From NCBI GenBank assembly GCA_019187365.1, contig JABARE010000006.1:1-64000 (forward strand): DNA of 64,000 nt. Direction: 5' to 3'. The notes below the pieces were generated by a model, which was given only the letters and a program-made list of their open reading frames with translations, was not told the origin of the DNA and searched no databases. This document shows, piece after piece, positions 9,501-18,044 of this stretch. Source of the stretch: Saprospiraceae bacterium (lineage in GTDB: Bacteria > Bacteroidota > Bacteroidia > Chitinophagales > Saprospiraceae). Position numbers and translations under genes: made by a program. The stretch's first letter is position 1. Each line of letters starts with the position of its first letter.

Positions 9501-9508
9501 TACTTTTG
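9501..9508 (+). promoter_or_regulatory. Candidate -7 box TACTTTTG upstream of hppA
   Basis: TACTTTTG matches TAnnTTTG and lies 21 bases before the hppA ATG at 9530, a usual distance. No clear -33 TTTG at the expected 19-20 bp is visible. Confidence 0.4.
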
Positions 9509-9529
9509 TGCCGCAAAATTTCAAATTAA

Positions 9530-11818
9530 ATGGAAAACCTGATCTATTACCTGCCGGCATTTGGCATATTCGGACTGCTTTATATGGCCTACCTTTTCCG
9601 GTGGGTCAACCGCCAGGATGCCGGCGATGACAAAATGAAGTTTATCTCCGATAACATCGCCGAAGGGGCTATGGCCTTTTTGAAGGCGGAATATCGCGTG
9701 CTGGCCATCTACGTCTTTGTAGCCGGGGGCTTGCTCGCCCTGCTCAGTTTTATGGTTCCCTCAACCCACTGGACCATCGTCATCGCCTTCGTCATCGGCG
9801 CTACATTTAGTGTCATTGCCGGTTTCATTGGGATGAAGGTGGCTACTCGCGCCAACGTTCGTACGGCACAGGCAGCGCGTACCTCGATCGTTCGGGCGCT
9901 GGAAGTGTCCTTCAGGGGTGGCACCGTAATGGGCCTCGGGGTTGCCAGCCTCGCCGTGCTCGGACTCAGTCTCTTGTTGGCTATCCTTTTCTATACCTTC
10001 ATGGGGGGAAGCTGGTCAGGTGCGGAAGTAAAGGGGGTTCAGTTGTCCGCAGGAGAGGTTATGACGGTCATCCTGGAGATCCTCGCCGGTTTTTCACTGG
10101 GTGCAGAGTCAATTGCCCTGTTTGCCCGTGTGGGTGGCGGCATTTACACCAAGGCCGCTGACGTTGGTGCCGACCTCGTAGGCAAGGTCGAAAAGGGCAT
10201 ACCAGAGGACGATCCCCGCAATCCCGCTACCATCGCCGACAACGTTGGCGATAACGTCGGCGACGTCGCCGGAATGGGCGCCGACCTGTTTGGCTCTTAT
10301 GTGGCCACGGTACTGGCCGCGATGGTCCTGGGCAATTACGTGATCCGCGACATGGGCGGCGACATCCGCAACATGGATTCCTTTCTCGGCCTGGGGCCCA
10401 TCCTGTTGCCCCTCTTCATCGCCTGCATCGGACTCGTTTTTTCGATCGTGGGGTCTTTGTTTGTGAAAGTAAAAAATGAAAACGCAAGGGAACAGCAGGT
10501 GCAGAACGCACTCAACCTGGGCAACTGGGTGGCCATGGCCCTTACGGCGGTGGCTGCTTATTTCTGCATCCAGTGGATGCTGCCCGACACCTTGATGATG
10601 AATTTCTTCGGCAGCGGGATCCGCGAAGTACAGTCGATACAGGTGTTTTACGTTGTACTCATTGGTCTTTTTGTCGGCACGGCCATCTCCTATCTCACAG
10701 AATACTACACCGGTATGGGGCGTGGTCCCGTCAACGACATTGTCCAGAAATCGGGTACCGGCGCTGCAACCAATATCATCGGCGGGCTCAGCAACGGCAT
10801 GCTGAGTACGGCTTTTGCCGTCTTGATCTTTGCCATGGCCATCTGGCTGAGCTATGCACTGGCGGGCTTCTACGGCGTGGCCATTGCCGCATCGGCCATG
10901 ATGGCAACCACCGCCATGCAACTCGCCATCGATGCTTTCGGTCCGATCGCCGACAACGCGGGCGGCATTGCAGAAATGTCTGAACTCCCCAAGGAGGTGC
11001 GGTCACGAACCGATGTACTCGATTCGGTGGGGAACACGACGGCCGCCATCGGCAAAGGCTTTGCCATCGCCTCCGCGGCCCTGACGGCGCTGGGATTGTT
11101 TGCGGCGTATGTTACATTTACGGGCATCGACGGAATCAATATTTTTAAAGCGGATGTACTGGCTGCCCTGTTCGTTGGTGGGATGATCCCCGTGGTATTT
11201 TCTGCACTGGCCATGCGGTCGGTGGGATCTGCCGCAATGGACATGGTCAACGAGGTCAGACGCCAGTTCCGCGAGATCCCGGGCATCATGGAGGGCACAG
11301 CGCGTCCTGAATACGGGCGTTGTGTGGAAATCTCAACCAAAGCTGCTTTGCAGCAAATGATCCTGCCGGGCGCCATCACCCTCATTTCACCGGTCGTCAT
11401 CGGTTTTGCCATGGGGGCTGAAGCCTTAGGGGCCTACATGGCAGGGGTCTGCGTGAGCGGTGTGGTCTGGGCCATTTTTCAGAATAACGCTGGAGGAGCA
11501 TGGGACAACGCCAAGAAATCCTTTGAAGCCGGGGTGACCATTGGCGGCGAGGTCTTTCATAAAGGGTCCGAACCCCATAAAGCCGCCGTCATAGGCGACA
11601 CCGTGGGCGATCCCTTCAAAGATACTTCCGGCCCCTCGATGAACATCCTGATCAAGCTGACCTGTCTCGTCGGACTGGTGCTCGCACCGATCCTGGGCAT
11701 GAAACAGGGTCAGAGTCACGGGTACCTGCCTCCAGCCCATCAGCCATCGGAGCAACTCAGCTTCGACTCGCACCCATCAGAATGCCCTGAAGTTGGCCAT
11801 GCAGGAAAGCTGAAGTAG
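9530..11818 (+). CDS. hppA: Membrane-bound ion-pumping pyrophosphatase, K+-dependent type
   Basis: 762 residues, about 16 membrane helices, the usual size for the family. It couples hydrolysis of pyrophosphate to export of Na+ and/or H+. The substrate site is seen as [35 protein letters not shown] at about residues 210-244. A further acidic cluster, [15 protein letters not shown], lies near 470, and [15 protein letters not shown] near the C-terminus. The [13 protein letters not shown] motif has Ala where K+-independent enzymes have Lys, which marks the K+-dependent class. A conserved Glu in [15 protein letters not shown] fits Na+- or dual-pumping members. The ATG at 9530 directly precedes the first membrane helix. 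The C-terminus carries about 35 extra hydrophilic residues. Confidence 0.93.
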   Translation: MENLIYYLPAFGIFGLLYMAYLFRWVNRQDAGDDKMKFISDNIAEGAMAFLKAEYRVLAIYVFVAGGLLALLSFMVPSTHWTIVIAFVIGATFSVIAGFIGMKVATRANVRTAQAARTSIVRALEVSFRGGTVMGLGVASLAVLGLSLLLAILFYTFMGGSWSGAEVKGVQLSAGEVMTVILEILAGFSLGAESIALFARVGGGIYTKAADVGADLVGKVEKGIPEDDPRNPATIADNVGDNVGDVAGMGADLFGSYVATVLAAMVLGNYVIRDMGGDIRNMDSFLGLGPILLPLFIACIGLVFSIVGSLFVKVKNENAREQQVQNALNLGNWVAMALTAVAAYFCIQWMLPDTLMMNFFGSGIREVQSIQVFYVVLIGLFVGTAISYLTEYYTGMGRGPVNDIVQKSGTGAATNIIGGLSNGMLSTAFAVLIFAMAIWLSYALAGFYGVAIAASAMMATTAMQLAIDAFGPIADNAGGIAEMSELPKEVRSRTDVLDSVGNTTAAIGKGFAIASAALTALGLFAAYVTFTGIDGINIFKADVLAALFVGGMIPVVFSALAMRSVGSAAMDMVNEVRRQFREIPGIMEGTARPEYGRCVEISTKAALQQMILPGAITLISPVVIGFAMGAEALGAYMAGVCVSGVVWAIFQNNAGGAWDNAKKSFEAGVTIGGEVFHKGSEPHKAAVIGDTVGDPFKDTSGPSMNILIKLTCLVGLVLAPILGMKQGQSHGYLPPAHQPSEQLSFDSHPSECPEVGHAGKLK

Positions 11819-11824
11819 TCTGCG

Positions 11825-11842
11825 AACAAACGTTCGTTTGTT
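11825..11842. repeat. Palindromic word of the ACGAACGTTCGT family just after hppA
   Basis: AACAAACG and CGTTTGTT form perfect inverted arms around a central TT, six bases after the hppA stop codon. It equals the 22-bp palindrome at 56358 minus four central bases. It could also work as a weak terminator hairpin. Confidence 0.55.
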
Positions 11843-11903
11843 TCAAGGAACTGTCGCAGCGGTTATGAAGTACGGTGCGGCGAAAAAGTGCTGAGACATC
11901 CTG

Positions 11904-12130
11904 AAGGGCACTTCTAAAAACTCCATTTTGGTGGCGGAAGGAAGGGCTACTGCTTTTTAACTGCATTTGGAGGAAAACGACTTTCAGGGGAACCAGGCAA
12001 GGGGCAGCGAAGGAAGCTATGTTGAACTGTAACTGACTGAGCTGCAACGAAGGATTTTGAAGCTAAATTCATTGAGCGGTTGAGCCTGTGAGGGCAGGCT
12101 GGCGCAAGAGGGGGTTTTAAAAGTGCCCTT
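11904..12130. repeat. MITE-like element, about 227 bp
   Basis: AAGGGCACTTCTAAAA at the left end is matched by TTTTAAAAGTGCCCTT at the right end, so the ends are near-perfect 16-bp inverted repeats. Inside, the reverse complement of the 1803 element is recognisable (CTGAGCTGCAACGAAGGATT, AAGCTAAATTCATTGAG, GAGCCTGTG). It fills most of the space between hppA and the AAA ATPase and holds no convincing gene. Confidence 0.7.
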
Positions 12131-12151
12131 ATGTTAATGGCTAAATATTAT

Positions 12152-12181
12152 TAATTTTGGCTGTTTAAACAGCCAAAATTA
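12152..12181. promoter_or_regulatory. Perfect 30-bp palindrome upstream of the AAA/DUF4143 ATPase gene
   Basis: The half-site TAATTTTGGCTGTTT is followed directly by its exact reverse complement, giving a 30-bp perfect palindrome with TTTAAA at its centre. It ends 43 bases before the ATG at 12225. A symmetric site of this length at a promoter suggests an operator for a dimeric regulator, or a target of the neighbouring ATPase/nuclease-like protein. A terminator is less likely because no T-tract follows. Confidence 0.6.
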
Positions 12182-12224
12182 TAGATATTTGGTTGGTTAT
12201 AACCTGCATTCAATATGGATTCAT

Positions 12225-13361
12225 ATGATAACCCGATTATTGACCGAAAGAATCAAAGCACGAATTGGCAACAAAAAAGCTATTTTGATTTTGGGACCCC
12301 GGCAAACAGGGAAAACCACACTCGTAAAAAACATCATCGCGGGATATTCAGGTAAAGCAATGTATCTGAACGCAGATGAGCCATTTGACCGTCAACAACT
12401 GACCAATGCATCTTCCGCTCAGTTGCGGCACTTAGTCGGAACACACGAATTAGTGGTCATTGACGAGGCCCAGCGAGTACCCAATATCGGATTGACTCTC
12501 AAGCTGCTTGTTGACCAACTGCCCGAAAAACAAGTGATTGCTACCGGCTCCTCATCGCTCGACCTTGCCAACATCATCAACGAACCGCTTACAGGCAGAC
12601 TGTTCGCCTTTCACCTGCTGCCTATATGTTGGCAGGAATGGGTAGCTCATGTCGGTTCTCTCGAAGCCAACCGGGGACTGGATCAGCGGCTTATATTTGG
12701 CTTCTATCCGGATGTTCTCAATAACACAGGCGAAGAGCGGGCAATGCTAACTGCACTAGCAAGTGGATACTTATATAAAGATCTGCTCTCATTCGGCAAT
12801 ATTCGTCGCCCTGATTTACTCGAAAAACTACTCCAGGCTGTTGCCTTGCAACTGGGCAACGAGATCTCGTTTAACGAGCTTGCTAACCTTCTTAATGTGA
12901 ATAAGGAGACGGTTGCCAGATACCTTGACTTGCTCGAGAAGTTGTTTATCATCTTCCGTTTAACTTCTTTCAGTCGAAATCCACGCAAGGAAATTACTAC
13001 TTCGCGCAAAATTTATTTTTACGACAATGGCATCCGCAACATGCTAATCAACAACTTTAACCCACTTAACCTTCGACAGGACAAAGGGGCGCTTTGGGAA
13101 AACTTTCTCATCAGCGAGCGCCGAAAACGTAACGAATACGCTGCCTATTTGCACAACGCTTACTTTTGGCGCAACAGAGGAGGGCAAGAAATTGATTATG
13201 TAGAGGATGCCGGTGGGAAACTCTCAGCATTCGAGATCAAATGGAGCGCTGCCAGAAAGTTCAAGATACCACTTGCTTTCTCTGAGACTTATCCGGGTGC
13301 TAATTGGTCTGTTATTCACCCTGAGAATTTCGAAGAATTTCTGACGGCCCCAACTGTTTAG
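12225..13361 (+). CDS. AAA ATPase with DUF4143 C-terminal domain
   Basis: 378 residues. The AAA_14 domain covers about residues 1-150, with Walker A GPRQTGKTT at 24-32, Walker B LVVIDEAQ and a sensor-like VIATGSSS. DUF4143 covers about 180-340. It contains a winged-helix-like stretch (ISFNELANLLNVNKETVARYLDLLEKLFIIFRL) and a restriction-nuclease-like motif, EIDYV followed by FEIKWS. Such proteins are frequent in accessory DNA of Bacteroidota and archaea, and their role is not settled. The frame starts at a TTG (12189), but the ATG at 12225 matches family N-termini. Codon use is more AT-rich than in the neighbours and it sits between repeat elements, both consistent with transfer. Confidence 0.85.
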   Translation: MITRLLTERIKARIGNKKAILILGPRQTGKTTLVKNIIAGYSGKAMYLNADEPFDRQQLTNASSAQLRHLVGTHELVVIDEAQRVPNIGLTLKLLVDQLPEKQVIATGSSSLDLANIINEPLTGRLFAFHLLPICWQEWVAHVGSLEANRGLDQRLIFGFYPDVLNNTGEERAMLTALASGYLYKDLLSFGNIRRPDLLEKLLQAVALQLGNEISFNELANLLNVNKETVARYLDLLEKLFIIFRLTSFSRNPRKEITTSRKIYFYDNGIRNMLINNFNPLNLRQDKGALWENFLISERRKRNEYAAYLHNAYFWRNRGGQEIDYVEDAGGKLSAFEIKWSAARKFKIPLAFSETYPGANWSVIHPENFEEFLTAPTV

Positions 13362-13439
13362 TGAAACCTTGCTCCTTAGCTTGTCAACACAAGATCTTGA
13401 TTATATTATCATATTGTCACCCCATATTTTGTAAGGTAA

Positions 13440-13582
13440 GGGTTCCTCGAATAACCCAGTTTTGATGCCAGAATGAATTTAGCTTCACTATCCTACGTTG
13501 CGGTTCGTTCAGTTGTTGTTGCACATCGCTTCCTGCGTCGCGCCTCGTTTTGTTTTGCTTTTCACTCAGGCATCAAAATGAA
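13440..13582. repeat. MITE-like element copy
   Basis: It opens with GGGTTCCTCGAATAACCCAG and TTTTGATGCCAGAATGAATT, the reverse complement of the right end of the 1803 element. It then carries the same interior in the same orientation (TTGCGGTTCGTTCAGTTG, CTTCCTGCGTCGCGCCTCG) and ends with CAGGCATCAAAATG. The right terminal repeat is worn. The element lies between the AAA ATPase and the 3' end of the caspase-TPR gene. Confidence 0.65.
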
Positions 13583-13627
13583 CTTACTCAGGGGTGGCTT
13601 GGATTTTATGGCCATTATCGTCATGGA

Positions 13628-16096
13628 TTATTCTTTGGCTTTATCGGGGAAGTGCTTTTTCATCAAGACCTTCCACTCCGGATCATCCCTAAGCGGAGCG
13701 AGGTCTTCATCGCTTACCAGTTGCACGAAAGTGCTGCCCTTGCCGATAGCCTGTTCCACGTAGCCGATGGCATCTTTTGTTAGACCTTCCGAAAAAAGAA
13801 GGTAGGCCATACCGAGCATTGCGCCCGGATAATTCGGATTCAGTTCGAGTGCTTTGATTAAATGTTTGCGGGCTTCTTTGGGGCGGTTGGTCTTGAAGCA
13901 GATCATACCGAGGTGCTTGTAGGGGCTGGCTAAGGTAGAATCCAGCACGATCGCTTTTATCAACCAGGGCTCCGCTTCGGAATATCGACGGTTCAGAGTG
14001 TAGATTGCCCCCAAGTTGGCTACATTGTATACGTCTGTCGAATCCAACTCAACGGTTTTTTTGAAGTACGGCACTGCGTCGGCGGATCTTCCGTTTAATG
14101 CATAGGCCATCCCGAGGTTATACCAGAAGGTGGCATACGCCGAATCGAGTTCTATGGCTTTTTTTAAAACCTGTTCAGCGTCGGCAAAGCGGCGGATTTG
14201 GTTGTATAAATAACCGAGGTTGTTCCAGAAAGTGGCAAACGTCGAGTCGAGTTCTATGGCTTTTTTCAATACCAACTCTGCGTCGGCAAAGCGGCGGGTT
14301 TGGTTGTACAAATGCCCAAGGTTGTTCCAGAACGTGGCGTATGCGGAATCCAGAGCGATGGCTTTTTTGAATTGCCGTTCGGCTTCGGCGAAGTTTTTTT
14401 TGCTCATATTGATGCCTGCCCATTGGTTTAATACCACGGCAGAATTGGAATCAATATGGCTGGCCTTTTCCATAAATTGCCTTGCCTTGTCCTGTTTGTT
14501 AAACTTGGACGAAAGTAAAAATGCTGTGCTCGTATAGGGCAAGACCCAATTTGGATTCATCTCCGAGGCTAATAAGGCATAATGCTCCACTGAATCGGGC
14601 TGTTGGAGGTTCCAGCCAAATACCCTGCTCATTTGCCAATAGACATGAGCCTGCTCCGGCTGCCAATCCAGGGATTGGCGAAACAAATCCAATGCCTGAT
14701 TTCCAAAAGCCGTATCGGGGTTCAGGTTAGAGTTTGCGAACAGGTAGCCCACAAAAAAATATTCACGGGCCTTTAAAGCGGAATACATATAATGCTTCTC
14801 GCCCAGCAATTCGGCTGCCCGGTCAAGGCAGCGGGGGTAAGACCTAAGCCTTTCTGTAAACATCTTTTCCGGCAGGCGAATTTTCACCTGTAGGGTAGCT
14901 TCCTGGCTGGTGTTCAGCCAACCGTTCAACGTCTGCTGCGCGTCATCCTGCAATGCTGCTGCATAGTTTCGCTTCATCACACCCCGAAGCGGCGCCAATG
15001 CTTCTACGCCGGAAAGCTGAGTGTAGTAGTCTTCAGCCGAGTTTCCGGCAGGTGCAAAAAATCGCTTTTGTTGGACAGCCTGCTTGAAGGCGAGATACAT
15101 CTCGCGAATGCTTGTATCTACCTTTACCAAAACCTCGTCTTCGAGACCCCGGCTTTCCGTTGCGGCGAATAAGGGCATTTCGCTGGCCTTGAGCTTTTGT
15201 AGTTTCGCCAGCAAACCGGCATCTACCCTCGCAAGCCGTTCGGTCTTATTGCCAAGCAAAATGGGCACCTGGCTTTGAGGTGCCGTTTCTGTTGTAACGT
15301 TGTCTTCAAGGTAGCGGTCGAGCTCACCTAAGGTTACCATCCCGTCCGAATTTCGGTCTGCAAATCCATACAGGCCTTCCACCAGATGGTGGCTGAAACA
15401 GCCTCGTCCTCCTCCCCATTGTTCTCCTTCAAGGGATAATTCTCCGGGCTGACAGCTCAATATTTTTATTTCATTGGAAAATTGTTTGGCGAGGTTGGCT
15501 GCTGTCAAATGGGAACCTCCGATCTGACTGCCTGCAAGTTTTCCAGCACGGCATGCATCGGCGATGACCGTTACCCTGGCCATATTTTGTAAGGAGAGCG
15601 TGGTAATGACTTCCTGTAAATAGGCCAGCGAATAGGTGCCTCCACCCATATAAACCCTGGAAGGTGCATCCCAGCATAGAAGAAATCCTGGCTGCGAAAT
15701 CTTTTTGCCTTCCACATCCCCATGACCGCTGAAATAGATGATGATCTGATCGCCTTCTTTGGCCTGTTCGATCAGGCCGTCGAGCGCTTCTGCGAGGCGC
15801 CCGGCGGTTGCCTGTCCGTTGGTCAGCACTTTCAGGTGATCTGGATCCAGGCTGCCCCCCGCCGGTGAGCGCAGGTAGTTGGCAAATGCCTCGGCATCCC
15901 GGTCGGCAAAGCGCAGGTCGGGGATGGCCTTGTCCTGGTAGTCGGAGATGCCCACGACAACGGCAAATGTGGAGCCCGATTTGGCCAAATCCTGGCGTTC
16001 GGATATGGGAGTGGCTCCTTTCACCTGGGCCACATTGGGCGAGAGTATGGTAAGTGAGACAAGCAGCGCAGTCAGGTACCGGACAGTTGATTTCAT
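13628..16096 (-). CDS. Exported caspase-fold (C14) protein with EF-hand-like loop and TPR domain
   Basis: 822 residues. Residues 1-27 form a signal peptide, so the protein should act outside the cytoplasm. The caspase domain spans about 42-290, with catalytic His125 (YFSGHGD) and Cys182 (ADACRAGKL). The SCQPGELSLEGEQWGGGRG block follows. A canonical 12-residue EF-hand loop at 247-258 (DRNSDGMVTLGE) suggests Ca2+ binding, as in Ca2+-activated metacaspases. A helical middle region leads to about eight TPRs from residue 480. Two neighbouring TPRs are almost identical at DNA level (102-bp period near 14118-14330), pointing to recent duplication. Paralogues with the same layout lie at 42433, 45248 and 49302. 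The target protein is unknown. Confidence 0.85.
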   Translation of the reverse strand: MKSTVRYLTALLVSLTILSPNVAQVKGATPISERQDLAKSGSTFAVVVGISDYQDKAIPDLRFADRDAEAFANYLRSPAGGSLDPDHLKVLTNGQATAGRLAEALDGLIEQAKEGDQIIIYFSGHGDVEGKKISQPGFLLCWDAPSRVYMGGGTYSLAYLQEVITTLSLQNMARVTVIADACRAGKLAGSQIGGSHLTAANLAKQFSNEIKILSCQPGELSLEGEQWGGGRGCFSHHLVEGLYGFADRNSDGMVTLGELDRYLEDNVTTETAPQSQVPILLGNKTERLARVDAGLLAKLQKLKASEMPLFAATESRGLEDEVLVKVDTSIREMYLAFKQAVQQKRFFAPAGNSAEDYYTQLSGVEALAPLRGVMKRNYAAALQDDAQQTLNGWLNTSQEATLQVKIRLPEKMFTERLRSYPRCLDRAAELLGEKHYMYSALKAREYFFVGYLFANSNLNPDTAFGNQALDLFRQSLDWQPEQAHVYWQMSRVFGWNLQQPDSVEHYALLASEMNPNWVLPYTSTAFLLSSKFNKQDKARQFMEKASHIDSNSAVVLNQWAGINMSKKNFAEAERQFKKAIALDSAYATFWNNLGHLYNQTRRFADAELVLKKAIELDSTFATFWNNLGYLYNQIRRFADAEQVLKKAIELDSAYATFWYNLGMAYALNGRSADAVPYFKKTVELDSTDVYNVANLGAIYTLNRRYSEAEPWLIKAIVLDSTLASPYKHLGMICFKTNRPKEARKHLIKALELNPNYPGAMLGMAYLLFSEGLTKDAIGYVEQAIGKGSTFVQLVSDEDLAPLRDDPEWKVLMKKHFPDKAKE

Positions 16097-16181
16097 GTTA
16101 TCAGTACTTTTTATAGTTGATCATCTACACGTGCACGGATGTAAGATACAAATACAATGAAATAGGATTGGTATTAAATTA

Positions 16182-16227
16182 AAGGGCACTTCTAAAAACT
16201 TCATCGCCGCAGGACGGGGTCACACTG
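16182..16227. repeat. Left end of a MITE-like element joined to the tandem array
   Basis: AAGGGCACTTCTAAAAACTT is the same left end as at 11904, but after about 45 bases the sequence runs into the 121-bp tandem array instead of the usual interior. No matching right end is found before the array. Confidence 0.5.
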
Positions 16228-16856
16228 CATAGCAGATGCCAGAAGGTAACTCCTCATTCCTGCATTGGGACAGTCAGTATGCAAGCGCAGTGTCCGCTGG
16301 CTGAGCGGAGTCGAAGCCAAGCGGACAAGATGCGACACGTTCACGGTGCATAGCAGATGCCAGAAGGTAACTCCTCATTCCTGCATTGGGACAGTCAGTA
16401 TGCAAGCGCAGTGTCCGCTGGCTGAGCGGAGTCGAAGCCAAGCGGACAAGAGGCAACACGTTCACGGTGCATAGCAGATGCCAGAAGGGAACTTTTCATT
16501 CCTGCATTGGGACAGTCAGTATGCAAGCGCAGTGTCCGCTGGCTGAGCGGAGTCGAAGCCAAGCGGACAAGATGCGACACGTTCACGGTGCATAGCAGAT
16601 GCCAGAAGGGAACTTTTCATTCCTGCATTGGGACAGTCAGTATGCAAGCGCAGTGTCCGCTGGCTGAGCGGAGTCGAAGCCAAGCGGACAAGATGCGACA
16701 CGTTCACGGTGCATAGCAGATGCCAGAAGGTAACTCCTCATTCCTGCATTGGGACAGTCAGTATGCAAGCGCAGTGTCCGCTGGCTGAGCGGAGTCGAAG
16801 CCAAGCGGACAAGAGGCAACACGTTCACGGTGCATAGCACATGCCAGAAGGGAACA
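16228..16856. repeat. Tandem array: five full 121-bp units plus a partial sixth
   Basis: Units begin at 16228, 16349, 16470, 16591 and 16712 (CATAGCAGATGCCAGAAGG), exactly 121 bases apart, with a 24-base partial unit from 16833. Units differ at few sites: GGTAACTCCTC versus GGGAACTTTTC, and GATGCGACACG versus GAGGCAACACG. These combine in different orders, which suggests unequal exchange. Each unit holds an inverted repeat GTCCGCTGGCT ... AGCCAAGCGGAC around GAGCGGAGTCGA. Short open frames on both strands repeat with the array and are not considered genes. Confidence 0.9.
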
Positions 16857-17060
16857 CTGCAATCCCCAAAACACGAAAGCTAAAAGCGCAGATTGATCGA
16901 AGCGTGAGCGCCTAGCATACTGACGAGCTTTCATTGGTTACTTTCTTTTGCGGCAAAAGAAAGTAACAACCCAATTTGCATGGGGCAAACAATAAATGAA
17001 AAAGAAACATTCCAACAGCGCAGAAACCACTGTGCACTTAGCAAAAGTCAACTGAATTCA
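16857..17060. other. Non-coding stretch with a 31-bp near-perfect hairpin at 16937-16967
   Basis: GTTACTTTCTTTTGC pairs with GCAAAAGAAAGTAAC around a single central G. It forms a strong hairpin with no adjacent gene end on either strand. I see no gene in the rest of this stretch. Confidence 0.6.
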
Positions 17061-17165
17061 GGGCACTTCTAAAAGCTCCCTATCGCACCAGCCAGCCAGT
17101 GACAGGGAGTGAAGAGAGGTAGCCCTTTTCATTCTGTCATCAAAACTGGGATATTCGAGGTACCC
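17061..17165. repeat. Short MITE-like element copy, about 105 bp
   Basis: The left end GGGCACTTCTAAAAGCTCCC and the right end GGGATATTCGAGGTACCC mix the two end types seen in the other copies. The inner part TCTGTCATCAAAACTGG matches the right inner part of the 1803 copy. It directly abuts the stop codon of the next gene at 17167. Confidence 0.6.
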
Positions 17166-17166
17166 T

Positions 17167-17601
17167 TTACTCTCTGGGATCAGAGGCGAATTCAATCATC
17201 CATTCAATTCCGAACCGGTCCCTAAACATCCCAAAATATGATCCCCAGGGACTCTCCCCGATAGGAGCTTCTATTTTGCCATCGGCCGAAAGTGCATCGA
17301 ATAATTTGTCCGCTTCTGCTTTGCTTTCTGCACGGATAACGATTTTACTTCTGTGCTCATTTTCATTTACCCTGCCCATAAAGGAGGGCACGTCATTTCC
17401 CATCAACGCATTCGCTTTGCCAACGGGCAATTCTATGTGTAAAATTTTATTCTTATCGCCTTCCGCAATCTGAAATTGCGGGTTTGCCAGCTCATGGAAC
17501 CGGATTAGTTTTGTAAACTCACCGCCAAATGCAGATTTGTAAAATAAAAATGCTTCTTCAGCATTGCCATTGAAGTTGATGTGTGGATGCATGGTAGCCA
17601 T
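17167..17601 (-). CDS. VOC-family protein of the PhnB type
   Basis: 144 residues, the usual length for PhnB-like members of the vicinal-oxygen-chelate (glyoxalase/bleomycin-resistance) superfamily. Characteristic parts are HPHINFNGNAEEAFLFYKSAFGGE at the start, LMGNDVPSFMG in the middle, and the C-terminal GESPWGSYFGMFRDRFGIEWMI. Members are dimeric and often of unknown substrate; many lack metal ligands. It is the last gene of a short minus-strand group (18428, 17900, 17601). Confidence 0.85.
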   Translation of the reverse strand: MATMHPHINFNGNAEEAFLFYKSAFGGEFTKLIRFHELANPQFQIAEGDKNKILHIELPVGKANALMGNDVPSFMGRVNENEHRSKIVIRAESKAEADKLFDALSADGKIEAPIGESPWGSYFGMFRDRFGIEWMIEFASDPRE

Positions 17602-17621
17602 AGTTGATAATATGAATAATT

Positions 17622-17900
17622 TTATTTAAACCATTTCTGGGCATTGGGTCTTCGATGGGGACAACCAGGCCAGCAACAGGGTTTTCGCTTCCCGTCAGAC
17701 AAATCTTCAACCATCCGTTGAAGATGTTCTGCCCTGGTTTCTGCTTTTTTGACTAGGGTAACCCAGCAGATCCACTCGTTGCGCTGAATCGGCGTCAACT
17801 TGTTCCAGTGCGGTACGACCGCAGGATGGCTCGTCAAGGCCATTTTTATGTCGTCTGGAACGGTATGCAAAATGCCGTCGCTGATTGTGAATTTATCCAT
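17622..17900 (-). CDS. YdeI/OmpD-associated-family protein (short form)
   Basis: 92 residues from the ATG at 17900, which has AAGGAC upstream as a possible ribosome-binding site. The sequence VPDDIKMALTSHPAVVPHWNKLTPIQRNEWICWVTLVKKAETRAEHLQRMVEDLSDGKR is the conserved C-terminal motif of the YdeI/OmpD-associated family. The N-terminal domain of longer members is absent, and a Cys/His-containing tail (CCWPGCPHRRP) follows. The function is not established. The frame is open to 18038, but the extra residues do not fit the family. Confidence 0.8.
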   Translation of the reverse strand: MDKFTISDGILHTVPDDIKMALTSHPAVVPHWNKLTPIQRNEWICWVTLVKKAETRAEHLQRMVEDLSDGKRKPCCWPGCPHRRPNAQKWFK

Positions 17901-17914
17901 ATTCTGTCCTTTTG

Positions 17915-18022
17915 TCATCGTATGCGTTCCAATACATCTTCCCGGTTGACCAGGTTTTTGTAATCCCCCGGAAGGGCGTAGGTAAATTGCATTCTGCTGG
18001 TTGTTGTAAAAGTGAATGTCAT
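17915..18022 (-). CDS. Possible 35-residue peptide upstream of the YdeI-like gene
   Basis: ATG at 18022 opens a 35-codon frame ending in TGA at 17917-17915. Its stop overlaps an in-frame upstream ATG (17918) of the YdeI-like gene as ATGA. The peptide has a folded-looking end (FTYALPGDYKNLVNREDVLERIR) but I do not recognise a family. It could be a small gene, a leader peptide or a chance frame. Confidence 0.25.
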   Translation of the reverse strand: MTFTFTTTSRMQFTYALPGDYKNLVNREDVLERIR

Positions 18023-18044
18023 TAAGTAAAGTTTGCAATTTAGT

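Noticed and set aside
10109..10921. 270-residue open frame antisense to hppA
   Set aside because: His/Gly-rich translation caused by the antisense of a conserved gene; no start signal or family match.
13473..13783. Two overlapping plus-strand frames of 77-96 residues
   Set aside because: They lie in the repeat element and over the 3' end of the caspase-TPR gene.
16265..16840. Series of 63-69-residue open frames on both strands in the tandem array
   Set aside because: They repeat with the array, exist on both strands at once and contain no family pattern; they are by-products of the repeat.
16228..16856. CRISPR array
   Set aside because: The repeats are 121 bp and contiguous with no unique spacers, and no cas genes are near.
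16937..16967. Rho-independent terminator
   Set aside because: The hairpin is strong but no gene ends on either side and no T-tract follows.
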